The position numbers were made by a program, and so were the translations under genes. DNA of 64,000 bases from Gammaproteobacteria bacterium (GTDB taxonomy: Bacteria; Pseudomonadota; Gammaproteobacteria; Burkholderiales; Rhodocyclaceae), in NCBI GenBank assembly GCA_029289235.1, contig JARFTZ010000062.1, forward strand, positions 1 through 64,000, given 5' to 3'. Below the pieces are notes generated by a model, which saw only the letters and a list, made by a program, of their open reading frames with translations, did not search any database and was not told the origin of the DNA. This document shows positions 47,674 to 57,238 of this stretch, in pieces; within the stretch, counting starts at the first letter, position 1, and every line of letters starts with the position of its first letter.

Positions 47674-47702
47674 AAGGACGGGGTATTCCCCGTCCTTTTT
47701 TA
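47674..47702 (+). terminator. Intrinsic terminator of glnA
   Basis: aaggacgggg (47674-47683), four-base loop, ccccgtcctt (47688-47697), then a run of T. Strong 10-bp stem, so glnA is mainly monocistronic. Confidence 0.9.
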
Positions 47703-47799
47703 TCGCTCGCGGTAACCGCCATTGCATTGTCTTTGCCCGACCCATCCAATACACTGACGGCCGGATCCGAGGCTTTTCCGGCAATTACAAGGGAATAGG

Positions 47800-48279
47800 A
47801 TGATGGCGTTTTTACCCCGGCTTTGCGTTTCAGGGATGCTCTTGGCAGCCGTCCCGATGGTGTACGCGGATGTCATGTATCAGTGTGTTGATGCCCAAGG
47901 GCACAAGACGTTTTCCAACGTCAGGATATCGACGCCCGGCATGAAATGCTCGCCGATGGATCTCGGTCCGGCGACGACCGTCCCGCCGACACGGCCTGCC
48001 AGCAGCGCTCCCTCGCCAGCGAACTTTCCCAAGGTCGGCGAGAACGACCAGAAAGCGCGCGACACCGACCGGCGGCGCATACTGGAAAACGAACTGGCGG
48101 CCGAGCAACAGAATCTCGAATCTGCAAAAAAGGAACTTGCCGCTCAAGAGGCCGTCCGCACCGGTGATGAACGCAACTATCAACGGGTTCTCGATCGCCT
48201 TGAACCCTTCAAGAACAAGGTGGCGCTGCATGAGCGCAATATCGAAGCGATCCAGAAGGAACTCGACAAGCTGCGCTGA
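47800..48279 (+). CDS. DUF4124-domain secreted coiled-coil protein
   Basis: 159 residues. Signal peptide (about 1-23, ending VYA) then the DUF4124 segment YQCVDAQGHKTFSN, a second cysteine in GMKCSPMD, a Pro-rich linker and a coiled coil (about 90-159). It lies between glnA and glnL, 23 nt ahead of the kinase gene, and is probably co-transcribed with it. Function unknown; periplasmic. Confidence 0.83.
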   Translation: MMAFLPRLCVSGMLLAAVPMVYADVMYQCVDAQGHKTFSNVRISTPGMKCSPMDLGPATTVPPTRPASSAPSPANFPKVGENDQKARDTDRRRILENELAAEQQNLESAKKELAAQEAVRTGDERNYQRVLDRLEPFKNKVALHERNIEAIQKELDKLR

Positions 48280-48302
48280 GCGCGCTCCGGTTGCGAGCAT
48301 CC

Positions 48303-49394
48303 ATGAGTGAGCATTCGAACAGTCCCTTCAGCGGCCTGGATCTGCTCTCGTCCTCGGTCATCCTGCTCGACGAAAAGCTGTCCATCCGCTACCTGAACTC
48401 CGCAGCCGAGGATCTGCTGGCGATCAGCGGAAAAACCGTCGCCGGTGCAAAGTTCTGCGACGTCACGGGTTGCCCGGCAACCTTGCTCGAAGCACTCGAC
48501 AACGCCTTGCAACACGGCTGGGGACATAGCGGGCAGAACATTGAAATCCAGCGCAACGACGAACTGCGCCTGCAACTGAACTGCACGGTCAACCGTATAG
48601 ACGCCGGCGATGTCCGGCTGCTCGTGGAACTCTGGCCGATCGACCAGCAGATCAAGGCGACCCGCGAGGAGCGATTGCTTGAACAGCAACTGGCCAACCG
48701 CGAGTTGATCCGCAATCTGGCGCACGAGATCAAGAATCCGCTCGGTGGCATTCGCGGCGCGGCGCAGTTGCTCGAACACGAACTGAACAATCCCGCACTG
48801 CGCGAATACACCCAGGTCATCATCAAAGAGACCGATCGCCTGCAGGATTTGATGAAACGCCTGCTCTCGCCGCATCGGCCGATGCAACCGGGCGCGGTGA
48901 ACATCCACGAGATTCTCGAACGCGTACGCAGCCTGCTGAAGGCGGAATTCCCCAAAGCGCTGATGATTCGCCGCGATTACGACACCAGCCTGCCCGAACT
49001 GATCGGCGATCGCGAGCAATTGATCCAGGCCGTGCTGAACATCGCGCGCAACGCGGCACAGGCGATCATGAACCGCCCGGAAGCGGATGCCGAGGGCCAG
49101 ATTACCTTCCGCACGCGCGTGGCCCGGCAGGTCACCCTGGCGAAGAAGCGTTTTCCACTGGCGATCGAACTGCAGGTCATCGACAACGGGCCGGGAATTC
49201 CGGAAGACATCCGCGAGCGGATGTTCTATCCCCTGGTTTCCGGACGGGAAGGGGGCAACGGTCTTGGCCTGACGCTGGCACAGAATTTCGTGCTGCAGCA
49301 TCAGGGGACCATCGAATGTCAGAGCCGTCCGGGCTACACCTGCTTCACGCTGCGCATGCCGCTGACTCTCGGCGACGGGAAGACAGCGGGTTGA
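48303..49394 (+). CDS. glnL: Nitrogen regulation sensor kinase NtrB
   Basis: 363 residues. An N-terminal PAS domain (about 12-115) is followed by the histidine-kinase dimerisation motif NLAHEIKNPLGGIRGAAQLL with His141 and the ATP-binding domain (NIARNAAQAI; DNGPGIPEDI; GNGLGLTLAQNF). No membrane segment, as expected for the soluble NtrB that PII controls. ATG at 48303 preferred over a TTG 12 nt upstream. Confidence 0.95.
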   Translation: MSEHSNSPFSGLDLLSSSVILLDEKLSIRYLNSAAEDLLAISGKTVAGAKFCDVTGCPATLLEALDNALQHGWGHSGQNIEIQRNDELRLQLNCTVNRIDAGDVRLLVELWPIDQQIKATREERLLEQQLANRELIRNLAHEIKNPLGGIRGAAQLLEHELNNPALREYTQVIIKETDRLQDLMKRLLSPHRPMQPGAVNIHEILERVRSLLKAEFPKALMIRRDYDTSLPELIGDREQLIQAVLNIARNAAQAIMNRPEADAEGQITFRTRVARQVTLAKKRFPLAIELQVIDNGPGIPEDIRERMFYPLVSGREGGNGLGLTLAQNFVLQHQGTIECQSRPGYTCFTLRMPLTLGDGKTAG

Positions 49395-49433
49395 TGGCAA
49401 GCTATTTGCTACAGCCTTCCCATCCTGATCACG

Positions 49434-50876
49434 ATGCCTGAGAAGAACATGAAACCTGTGTGGATTGTCGACGACGACAAGTCGATTCGCTGGGTGCTGG
49501 AAAAGACCCTGTCGCGCGAACAGACGCCGTTCAAGAGCTTCGCCTCGGCGACCGAGGCGCTGGCGCAACTCGATGCCGGCACCGAACCGCCGCAGGTCCT
49601 GGTTTCCGACATCCGCATGCCCGGCGAGTCCGGGCTGGATCTGCTGAGGAAGGTCAAGGAGCGCTTCCCCACGCTGCCGGTCATCATCATGACCGCCTAC
49701 TCCGATCTCGACAGCGCCGTGGCCGCTTTTCAGGGCGGCGCGTTCGAATACCTGCCGAAGCCGTTCGATGTCGATCAGGCGCTGGAACTGATCCGCCGGG
49801 CCATCGACGAGAGCATGCACCAAGGCGGTGCATCCGACGAGCTGGGCATGGTGCCGGAAATCCTCGGCAAGGCGCCGGCGATGCAGGAAGTCTTCCGCGC
49901 CATCGGCCGGCTCAGCCAGTCGTCAGCGACGGTGATGATCACCGGTGAATCGGGGACCGGCAAGGAACTGGTCGCCCGCGCCCTGCACCGGCACAGCCCG
50001 CGCGCGGACAAGCCGTTCATTGCCATCAATACCGCGGCGATCCCCAAGGATCTGCTCGAGTCCGAACTGTTCGGCCACGAACGTGGCGCGTTCACCGGCG
50101 CGGCCACGCAGCGGCGCGGGCGTTTCGAGCAGGCGGAGGGTGGCACGCTGTTTCTCGACGAAATCGGCGACATGCCGGCCGAACTGCAGACGCGCCTGCT
50201 GCGCGTACTCTCCGACGGCAATTTCTATCGCGTCGGCGGCCATTCGCCGATCCGCGCCAACGTCCGCATCATCGCCGCCACGCACCAGAATCTCGAAGCC
50301 CGGGTCAAGGACGGCCTGTTCCGGGAAGATCTCTTCCATCGCCTCAACGTCATCCGCGTTCGCCTGCCGAGCCTGCGCGAACGGCGCGAGGACATCCCCA
50401 TCCTGGCGCGCCACTTCCTGCAGAAGAGCGCGCAGGAGCTCGGCGTCGAGGCCAAGCGGATTTCCGACGCGGCGCTGCGGCAGCTTTCGTCGCTCGACTT
50501 TCCGGGCAACGTCCGGCAGCTGGAAAACGTCTGCCACTGGCTGACCGTCATGGCGCCGGGGCAACTCGTCGATCTCGGCGATTTGCCGCCCGAACTGCGC
50601 GAGTCGGCACCGGCCTCAGGCGGTGCCACCGACTGGGAAGGCGCGCTTGCGCAGGTGGTTGACCGCATGCTGACGTCGAACGAAGGGCAGGTGCACGAGA
50701 AACTGACCAACGTTTTCGAGCGCATCCTGATCAGTCGCGCACTGATGCATACCGGCGGACGGCGCATCGAGGCGGCGCTGGCACTGGGCATCGGCCGCAA
50801 TACCATCACGCGCAAGATTCAGGATCTCGGCCTTGACGGCGGACGCTCGGACGAAACGGAGCAGGTCGCCGGATAA
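49434..50876 (+). CDS. glnG: Nitrogen regulation response regulator NtrC
   Basis: 480 residues. Receiver domain with phospho-acceptor Asp in LVSDIRMPGE (residue 59, or 54 if the ATG at 49449 is the start). A sigma-54-activating AAA+ domain follows with Walker A GESGTGKE and the sigma-54 loop ELFGHERGAFTGA. The C-terminal Fis-type helix-turn-helix ends near AALALGIGRNTITRKIQDLG. It would bind the two sites at 46049-46097 to activate glnA. Confidence 0.96.
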   Translation: MPEKNMKPVWIVDDDKSIRWVLEKTLSREQTPFKSFASATEALAQLDAGTEPPQVLVSDIRMPGESGLDLLRKVKERFPTLPVIIMTAYSDLDSAVAAFQGGAFEYLPKPFDVDQALELIRRAIDESMHQGGASDELGMVPEILGKAPAMQEVFRAIGRLSQSSATVMITGESGTGKELVARALHRHSPRADKPFIAINTAAIPKDLLESELFGHERGAFTGAATQRRGRFEQAEGGTLFLDEIGDMPAELQTRLLRVLSDGNFYRVGGHSPIRANVRIIAATHQNLEARVKDGLFREDLFHRLNVIRVRLPSLRERREDIPILARHFLQKSAQELGVEAKRISDAALRQLSSLDFPGNVRQLENVCHWLTVMAPGQLVDLGDLPPELRESAPASGGATDWEGALAQVVDRMLTSNEGQVHEKLTNVFERILISRALMHTGGRRIEAALALGIGRNTITRKIQDLGLDGGRSDETEQVAG

Positions 50877-50911
50877 TCGGCGATAATGGCGCCCCCAAAA
50901 GGTGCCGTCCG

Positions 50912-51721
50912 ATGTCCGATTCCTCTTCACTGCTGATCGATCCTTCGCGTCTGGCTGAACCGCTCGCCGAAGCGCGCGGTCGGTTTCACGTTGTCGCGCT
51001 GGCCGAATGCGCTTCGACCAACACGGTTCTGCTGCGGCTTGCCGAGGACGGCGCGCCGTCGGGTACCGTGGTGGTCACCGACCGGCAAACCGCCGGGCGG
51101 GGCAGTCGCGGGCGGACCTGGATGGCGTCGCCGGAATCCAGTCTGACCTTCTCGGTGTTATGGGCCTTCCCCGGCGGGCTGGAGCGCCTGTCCGGACTGT
51201 CGCTGGCGGTCGGCGTCGCCGTCGTGCAGGCGCTGGGGCGTTGTGGCGCGGCAGGCGTCCAGCTGAAATGGCCGAACGATATCCTTTACGGCCATGCCAA
51301 GCTTGGCGGCATCCTGGTGGAACTGCATGCGGATGAACAGGGCGCCAAGGCGGTCATCGGCATCGGCCTGAACCTCCGTCTGCCTGAAAGCATCGGCGCG
51401 CCGAGTGTTGCCGCGCTTCCCCCCGCCGCACTGGCGCAGATCGTCGCCGACCTTCCCGAACGGCACCTGTTGTTTTCGCATTTGCTGCGCGCCCTGGCAG
51501 AAACCTTCGACCGCTTCGTCAGCGGTGGATTTGCGGCTGTCCGCGCCGACTGGCACGCCTGCCACGCCTGGCAGGAGCGGCCGGTGCGCCTGCTGCGCGA
51601 AGGGCGCGTCGACAAGGAGGGCGTCTGCGAGGGAGCGGATCTCGATGGCGCGTTGCTCGTACGCACGGTTGAAGGAATCGAACGTTGCCTCTCCGGCGAC
51701 GTCTCGCTCAGGCCGCTATGA
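50912..51721 (+). CDS. birA: Biotin-[acetyl-CoA-carboxylase] ligase
   Basis: 269 residues. Attaches biotin to the carboxylase carrier protein. Catalytic motifs: the glycine-rich TAGRGSRGRTWMASP, LKWPNDILYG and KLGGILVEL. It lacks the N-terminal winged helix of E. coli BirA, so it is probably not a repressor. The stop overlaps the coaX start (ATGA). Confidence 0.93.
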   Translation: MSDSSSLLIDPSRLAEPLAEARGRFHVVALAECASTNTVLLRLAEDGAPSGTVVVTDRQTAGRGSRGRTWMASPESSLTFSVLWAFPGGLERLSGLSLAVGVAVVQALGRCGAAGVQLKWPNDILYGHAKLGGILVELHADEQGAKAVIGIGLNLRLPESIGAPSVAALPPAALAQIVADLPERHLLFSHLLRALAETFDRFVSGGFAAVRADWHACHAWQERPVRLLREGRVDKEGVCEGADLDGALLVRTVEGIERCLSGDVSLRPL

Positions 51722-52440
51722 TCGTCGCCATTGACGCCGGCAACTCCCGCATCAAGTGGGGATGCCATGACGGAATCACCTGGAAGGAGCGCGGCAACGT
51801 TCCGACCGATGAAGCCGAACGCCTCGCCGACGTTGCCGCGCGCTGGCCGCGGACGGCACGCGTCGTCGCCTGCAGCGTCGCCGGACCGGCCGTTGAAACG
51901 GCGGTGCAGAACGCGCTGGGCTTGAGCGGTCTCGCGGTGCAATGGGTGCGTCCGGAACCCTCGGCACATGGCGTCCGCAATGGCTATGAACAACCGGAGC
52001 GCCTGGGCGCCGATCGCTGGGCAGCGCTGGTCGCAGCCCGTCACAAGGTGGCCGGCCCGTGCGTGGTAGTCTGCTCCGGCACTGCGACAACGGTCGACTG
52101 GCTCGATGGCACAGGAAGTTTCCGCGGCGGCCTGATCCTGCCCGGCATGCATCTGATGCTCACCGCGCTGGCCCGGGGAACCGCCCAATTGCCGCATGCG
52201 CGCGGGGTTTTCCGCGACGAGCCGCGCAATACCATGGATGCCATCGTGTCCGGCTGCCTGCATGCGCAGGCCGGCGCCATCGAGCGCATGTACGCCAAGG
52301 CGGCGACGGAAGAACCCGCGGTAATCTGCATGCTGACGGGCGGAGCAGCCCATCGGCTGGCACCCTGCCTGGGAGTGCCGTGCCGGGTCGAGGAAACACT
52401 TGTTCTCGACGGCCTGCTGCAATACGCCTCCGCAACCTGA
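51718..52440 (+). CDS. coaX: Type III pantothenate kinase
   Basis: 240 residues. The N-terminal AIDAGNSRIKWG is the ASKHA phosphate-binding loop; GADRWAALVAA and VVCSGTATTVDWLD are the further CoaX motifs. First step of coenzyme A synthesis from pantothenate; coaE, the last step, is about 2 kb downstream, and PanE-type enzymes are also in the window. Confidence 0.94.
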   Translation: MIVAIDAGNSRIKWGCHDGITWKERGNVPTDEAERLADVAARWPRTARVVACSVAGPAVETAVQNALGLSGLAVQWVRPEPSAHGVRNGYEQPERLGADRWAALVAARHKVAGPCVVVCSGTATTVDWLDGTGSFRGGLILPGMHLMLTALARGTAQLPHARGVFRDEPRNTMDAIVSGCLHAQAGAIERMYAKAATEEPAVICMLTGGAAHRLAPCLGVPCRVEETLVLDGLLQYASAT

Positions 52441-52506
52441 GCAGGCGGGGGCGCCAGCCTCTATACTTCGGCTTTTCCGTTTTGGCATCCCTTTACCGGA
52501 GTTCAC

Positions 52507-53871
52507 ATGGAATCGCTGCGCTTTGTCCTTCCCCAATCCGAAATACCGACGCACTGGTACAACGTGGTCGCCGACATGCCCAACGCGCCGCTGCCACCGC
52601 TCGGCCCGGACGGCAAGCCGGCGACGCCCGAGCAGATGGGGGCCATCTTTCCGATGGCGATTCTGGAGCAGGAGATGTCGTCCGAACGCTGGATCCCGAT
52701 CCCGCAGGAAGTGCGCGAAATCTATCGCCTGTGGCGCCCCTCACCGCTCGTGCGCGCGGCCCGGCTTGAGGAAATGCTCGGGACGCCGGCGAAGATCTAT
52801 TACAAGAACGAGGGCGTCTCGCCGGCAGGATCGCACAAGCCGAACACCGCTGTGCCGCAGGCGTACTACAACCGGCAGGCGGGCATCCGCCGGATCACCA
52901 CGGAAACCGGGGCCGGGCAGTGGGGCTGCTCGATGGCGCTGGCCGGACAGATGTTCGGCGTGGACGTGCGCGTGTACATGGTCAAGGTCAGCTACCAGCA
53001 GAAACCCTACCGGCGCTCGATGATGCAGACCTGGGGTGCCGAAGTGTTCGCCAGTCCGTCGGAAATGACCCAGACCGGGCGTGATACGCTGGCCCGCGAT
53101 CCGGGCAACATGGGTTCCCTTGGCTTGGCGATTTCCGAGGCGGTCGAGGAAGCGGCGTCCCGCGCCGATACCAACTATGCGCTAGGTTCGGTGCTCAACC
53201 ATGTGGCGCTGCACCAGACGATCATCGGCCTCGAAGCGAAAAAGCAGTTCGAGATGGCCGGCGACTGGCCGGACGTGGTTTTCGCGCCCTGCGGCGGTGG
53301 TTCCTCGTTCGCCGGGATGGCCTTCCCCTTCCTCGCCGACAATGCCGCCGGCGGGCGCAACGGCCGGATGGTGCGCCTGGTGGCCGTCGAGCCGACCTCA
53401 TGCCCGTCGCTGACCAAGGGCAAGTACGCCTACGATTTCGGCGATTCGTCCGGCTTCACGCCACTGATGAAGATGTTCACCCTCGGCCACGATTTCATGC
53501 CGCCGGGCATCCACGCCGGCGGCCTTCGCTATCACGGCGCATCGCCGCTGGTCTCGCAGCTTTACCACGAAGGCTTGATCGAGGCGGTGGCCGTGCCGCA
53601 GCTGGCAACGTTCGAGGCCGGCGTGATGTTCGCCCGCGCCGAGGGCGTCGTGCCGGCCCCCGAGTCGTGCCACGCCATCCGCGCTGCCATCGACGAGGCA
53701 CTGCGCTGCAAGCAGAGCGGCGAGCCGAAAACGATCCTGTTCAACCTGACCGGGCACGGGCATTTCGACATGGCATCCTACGATCGCTATTTCGCCGGCG
53801 AACTGGAAGATTTCGATTATCCGCAAGAAGCCATCCGGCAATCGCTGGAGCATCTGCCCAACGTCGGCTGA
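52507..53871 (+). CDS. Tryptophan synthase beta-like protein, TrpB2 type
   Basis: 454 residues, longer than the usual TrpB. The PLP lysine is in GSHKPNTA (Lys111), the phosphate-binding loop is PCGGGSSFAG, and ETGAGQWGCSMALAG and GGLRYHGASP are typical of TrpB2. No trpA or other trp gene is near. TrpB2 proteins can make tryptophan from indole and serine without TrpA; whether this one does so in the cell is unknown. Confidence 0.9.
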   Translation: MESLRFVLPQSEIPTHWYNVVADMPNAPLPPLGPDGKPATPEQMGAIFPMAILEQEMSSERWIPIPQEVREIYRLWRPSPLVRAARLEEMLGTPAKIYYKNEGVSPAGSHKPNTAVPQAYYNRQAGIRRITTETGAGQWGCSMALAGQMFGVDVRVYMVKVSYQQKPYRRSMMQTWGAEVFASPSEMTQTGRDTLARDPGNMGSLGLAISEAVEEAASRADTNYALGSVLNHVALHQTIIGLEAKKQFEMAGDWPDVVFAPCGGGSSFAGMAFPFLADNAAGGRNGRMVRLVAVEPTSCPSLTKGKYAYDFGDSSGFTPLMKMFTLGHDFMPPGIHAGGLRYHGASPLVSQLYHEGLIEAVAVPQLATFEAGVMFARAEGVVPAPESCHAIRAAIDEALRCKQSGEPKTILFNLTGHGHFDMASYDRYFAGELEDFDYPQEAIRQSLEHLPNVG

Positions 53872-53913
53872 CGTTGGGGATGATTGCTTGGATCAAGGGA
53901 TGAGAGGGCAATA

Positions 53914-54618
53914 ATGCGTATCTTCGTTTTCCTGTTGTTTCTGGCCAATCTGCTTTTCTTCGCCTGGACGCGGGGTTACTTCGGCGTCACGGAGAGTGCC
54001 GATGCGTTTCGTGTCGGTCAGCAGCTACGGGCCGATCAGGTACGCATTGTCTCCAACGACGTCCCGCCGCCGGAATCTGCCCGCCCGGAGAAGAACGTTG
54101 CCAAGCCCGAGGAGAAGGCGTCAGCAGAGCCAGCCTCGGCCGAACGCTGTGTCCAGTTGGCCGAATTGCCGCCGGCCGAGGCCGATCGCCTGGAAGCCGC
54201 CTTGTCGGAATCTCTCCCTGGCGTAGCATCAAGGCGCACCAACTTTCCGGGCACAGCGAGCTTCTGGGTCCATATTCCGCCACTGAAAACCAAACGCGAT
54301 GCCGAGAACAAAGCCGGGGAACTGAAGAATCTCGGCGTCAAGGAGTACTTCATCGTGCAGGAGAACGGCGCCAATCAGCTGGCCATTTCGCTGGGGCTGT
54401 TCTCCTCGTCGGATGCGGCGACGGCGGCACTTGCGGCGCTGCGCGAGAAAGGGGTGCGCTCCGCCCGCATCGCCGAACGACAGATCAAGCCGGCGGTGGC
54501 GCAACTGGAACTCCGCGCACCGGAAGCCAAAGCGGCGGAACTCGATCAATGGTTGTCCCAGGCGGCGCCGGACGCGCGTCGCAACGCCTGCAAGTTGCGC
54601 AACGCGTCGGGACAATGA
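53914..54618 (+). CDS. SPOR-domain inner-membrane protein
   Basis: 234 residues. A single N-terminal membrane helix (MRIFVFLLFLANLLFFAW), a Pro/Glu-rich periplasmic linker, then a SPOR-like fold (about 80-165, with FWVHIPPLKTKRDAENKA and LGLFSSSDAATAAL). It would bind denuded peptidoglycan. The stop overlaps the coaE start. Start at 53914 is where the membrane helix begins. Confidence 0.82.
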   Translation: MRIFVFLLFLANLLFFAWTRGYFGVTESADAFRVGQQLRADQVRIVSNDVPPPESARPEKNVAKPEEKASAEPASAERCVQLAELPPAEADRLEAALSESLPGVASRRTNFPGTASFWVHIPPLKTKRDAENKAGELKNLGVKEYFIVQENGANQLAISLGLFSSSDAATAALAALREKGVRSARIAERQIKPAVAQLELRAPEAKAAELDQWLSQAAPDARRNACKLRNASGQ

Positions 54619-55241
54619 GCTTCGTCGTCGGAATGACGGGGGGGATCGGCAGTGGCAAGACCACCGTCGCCAACCTTTTTGCCGAGCTTGGCGCAGCCGT
54701 CATCGACACCGACGCGATCGCGCACGAACTCACCGGTGCGCGGGGGGCGGCGATGCCAGACATTGCCCGCGCCTTCGGCGAGGGTGTTTTGCAGGCGAAC
54801 GGAAGTCTTGATCGCGTGGCGATGCGGCAACTCTGTTTTTCCGACCCCACTGCGCGCAAACGCCTGGAATCCATCCTGCATCCGCTGATCCGCAGCGAGA
54901 GCATAGCCCGCTGCCGACGGGCGGATTACGCACCCTATGTGATGCTGGTCGTGCCATTGCTCATCGAGTCCGGAGCCTACCGCGAACACATTGACCGGAT
55001 TCTGGTCATCGACTGCGCCGAGTCGGTACAAGTGGCTCGGGTCATGGTGCGCAGCCGCCTGTCCGCCGACGAGGTCCAGGCCATCATGGCGACCCAGGCG
55101 AGTCGTGAGGAACGCCGGGCGGCGGCTGACGACGTGCTGACGAATGACGACGGCCTCGATGAACTGCAGCCACAAGTCCTTCGCCTGCATCACCGTTATG
55201 TCGAATTCGCCAGGAAGGCTCCTGTACGGGAAGATACTTAA
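54615..55241 (+). CDS. coaE: Dephospho-CoA kinase
   Basis: 208 residues. The P-loop is GMTGGIGSGKTT, the substrate-binding region IDTDAIAHEL, and VPLLIESGA is the CoaE block in the middle. Final step of coenzyme A synthesis. It overlaps the upstream SPOR gene by 4 nt and leads into zapD-yacG, as in many proteobacteria. Confidence 0.95.
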   Translation: MSFVVGMTGGIGSGKTTVANLFAELGAAVIDTDAIAHELTGARGAAMPDIARAFGEGVLQANGSLDRVAMRQLCFSDPTARKRLESILHPLIRSESIARCRRADYAPYVMLVVPLLIESGAYREHIDRILVIDCAESVQVARVMVRSRLSADEVQAIMATQASREERRAAADDVLTNDDGLDELQPQVLRLHHRYVEFARKAPVREDT

Positions 55242-55317
55242 GGCGGACTGTTGAGATTTGTTCGCAAATGTCTCAGAATGCAGGCAATTTCATCCATTTT
55301 CCCTCCCCGGCGGCAAT

Positions 55318-56079
55318 GTGATTACCTACGAATACCCCTTCAACGAGCGCATCAGGACACTGTTGCGTCTGGAGGATTTATTCGAGAAGGCGTCCTACTT
55401 CATACAGCAGGACGGGCCGCGCGAGCATCATGTTGTCCTTCTGTCGCTGTTCGAGATTCTTGAAGTCGCCGGACGCGCCGATCTGAAGCTCGACCTGATC
55501 CAGGAACTGGAGCGGCAACGCCAGTCGTTGCTTGCCTTCCGCAACAACCCGGAGATCTCCGAAGAAGCGCTTTCCGGGGCGCTTTATGAAATCGAGCAAT
55601 CCTCCGCCGCGCTGCTGGCCATGACCGGAAAAATCGGTCAGTACCTGCGCGAAAACGACTGGCTGATGGCGATCAAGAGCCGCGCCGTGATCCCTGGTGG
55701 AGTCTGCGAATTCGATCTGCCCTCCTACCACTACTGGCAACACCAGGACACAAAAACCCGGCAGGACGCGCTGCGGGGATGGTTGAAGCCACTGATTCCG
55801 CTGCGTGACGGCTTGTCGATCGTCCTGCGTTTGCTGCGCGCCAGCGGAACACCGGAAAGCCAGTTGGCCAAGGGCGGGTCGTTCCAGCTGATGCTCGGCG
55901 GCAGCACATCGCAAATGGTGCGCGTCTCGCTCAAGGAGCCGTTGCCGTTCGTCCCGGAAATCAGCGCCAACAAGTACGCACTGAACATCCGCTTCATCCG
56001 CCAGGATCTCGAAGCGCGCCCGCGGCAGCCCGACGCGGCGGTCGACGTGCCGTTCGAAATCGTGTTCTGCAACTTGTAA
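55318..56079 (+). CDS. zapD: Cell division protein ZapD
   Basis: 253 residues from the GTG at 55318, giving the family start [20 protein letters not shown]. All-alpha N-terminal region then a beta domain, as in ZapD (YacF), which bundles FtsZ filaments at the Z-ring. An upstream in-frame start at 55258 adds residues with no homology. The stop and the yacG start share one base (TAATG). Confidence 0.93.
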   Translation: MITYEYPFNERIRTLLRLEDLFEKASYFIQQDGPREHHVVLLSLFEILEVAGRADLKLDLIQELERQRQSLLAFRNNPEISEEALSGALYEIEQSSAALLAMTGKIGQYLRENDWLMAIKSRAVIPGGVCEFDLPSYHYWQHQDTKTRQDALRGWLKPLIPLRDGLSIVLRLLRASGTPESQLAKGGSFQLMLGGSTSQMVRVSLKEPLPFVPEISANKYALNIRFIRQDLEARPRQPDAAVDVPFEIVFCNL

Positions 56080-56276
56080 TGCCGGCGAAAGTGACGAAAG
56101 TTCGCTGCCCGCAGTGTGGCGGCGAGTCGCTGTGGAGTCCGGAGAACAAGTTCCGGCCGTTCTGCTCCGAGCGCTGCAAGCTGATCGACCTCGGCGCCTG
56201 GGCTTCCGAGAGCTACCGCGTGCCAGTGCAGGAAGAATCGGTCGATCCGCTCGCCGAACCGCACAAACCCGAATAG
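56079..56276 (+). CDS. yacG: DNA gyrase inhibitor YacG
   Basis: 65 residues. A zinc-binding CPQCGG...CSERC motif ([28 protein letters not shown]) matches YacG, which binds GyrB and inhibits DNA binding. Last in the coaE-zapD-yacG run, convergent with the Nudix-ThiE gene. Confidence 0.93.
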   Translation: MPAKVTKVRCPQCGGESLWSPENKFRPFCSERCKLIDLGAWASESYRVPVQEESVDPLAEPHKPE

Positions 56277-56293
56277 TCCGTTCGTAGTCCGTC

Positions 56294-57238
56294 CTACCAG
56301 CCGCTCAGCATGGCGATCCCGTGGGCCCCGTGCGCCTTTGCCGTGGATAGCAGCGTACCGCGCATTCCCCCCAGCGCGTAGGCCGGAAGAGTCAGACGCT
56401 CGACAAGCTTGCCGAACTGCGCCCAGCCCATCCCCGGAGCATCCGGGTGGCTGGCCGTCGGCAGGACCGGGCTCAGAACAACGAAGTCCACGCCGAGATC
56501 GGTTGCGCGCTGGAGATCATCGGCGGTATGGCAGGAGGCCGCGACCCAGTCGGCACCGGGACGGCGCGCCAGCGTACTGAGCGCGTGCGATGGCAAATGT
56601 ACGCCGTGCGCACCGACTGCCCGCGCAAGCGGTTCGTCGTCGTTGATGAGGACGCGGGCGTCACCGAACAGGCGAGTACGGGCCATAACCTCTTCGGCAA
56701 ACCGCAGCCGCTCGGCCGCCGGAAGCGACTTGTCGCGAATTTGCAGCAGCCGGATACCGTTATGCAACCCACGATCGATTCGCGCGAGTTCGCTTTCGAC
56801 GCCGTTGGTCTCCGCATGGGTGATGGCATAAACGTCCGGCAAGGCGAGGGCGCGCAGGATCGGGCCATTCGCCGGAAGCACCGGCTCGACCCGGGGCGTC
56901 TCGCCAACACGGGTCCAGACGGCGCCGGTGTGTTCGTGCGGATGAATCACGCCACGCCAAGCGGTAACACGGAAAAACTTCAGGCGCACATGGGCGTGCG
57001 GGTAGGTGAATTCACGACAGAGCCACGGAGCGGCCTGCAGGATGTCGATTTCCAGTTCCTCGCGCAACTCGCGAACAAGGGCGTCGTGAAACGACTCACC
57101 GGCTTCCAGCTTGCCACCGGGAAATTCCCAGTAGCCGGCGTACACCTTGTCCGGCGGACGTTGCGCCAGGAGGTATTCCTTGCCGCCCGCCGTTTCCCGC
57201 AGCAGGATGGCTGCGGAGACTTCGACCGTCCGGTTCAT
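56294..57238 (-). CDS. Nudix hydrolase fused to a ThiE-like domain
   Basis: 314 residues. The N-terminal MutT-like domain (about 1-130) carries the Nudix box GGKLEAGESFHDALVREL followed by REELEID. The C-terminal domain (about 130-314) is thiamine-phosphate-synthase-like, with LLQIRDKSL and ADDLQRATDLGVDFVVLSPV. The first part would hydrolyse 8-oxo-dGTP or a related nucleotide; the second may act on a thiamine intermediate or be regulatory. Start overlaps the upstream ATPase stop by 4 nt. Confidence 0.9.
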   Translation of the reverse strand: MNRTVEVSAAILLRETAGGKEYLLAQRPPDKVYAGYWEFPGGKLEAGESFHDALVRELREELEIDILQAAPWLCREFTYPHAHVRLKFFRVTAWRGVIHPHEHTGAVWTRVGETPRVEPVLPANGPILRALALPDVYAITHAETNGVESELARIDRGLHNGIRLLQIRDKSLPAAERLRFAEEVMARTRLFGDARVLINDDEPLARAVGAHGVHLPSHALSTLARRPGADWVAASCHTADDLQRATDLGVDFVVLSPVLPTASHPDAPGMGWAQFGKLVERLTLPAYALGGMRGTLLSTAKAHGAHGIAMLSGW

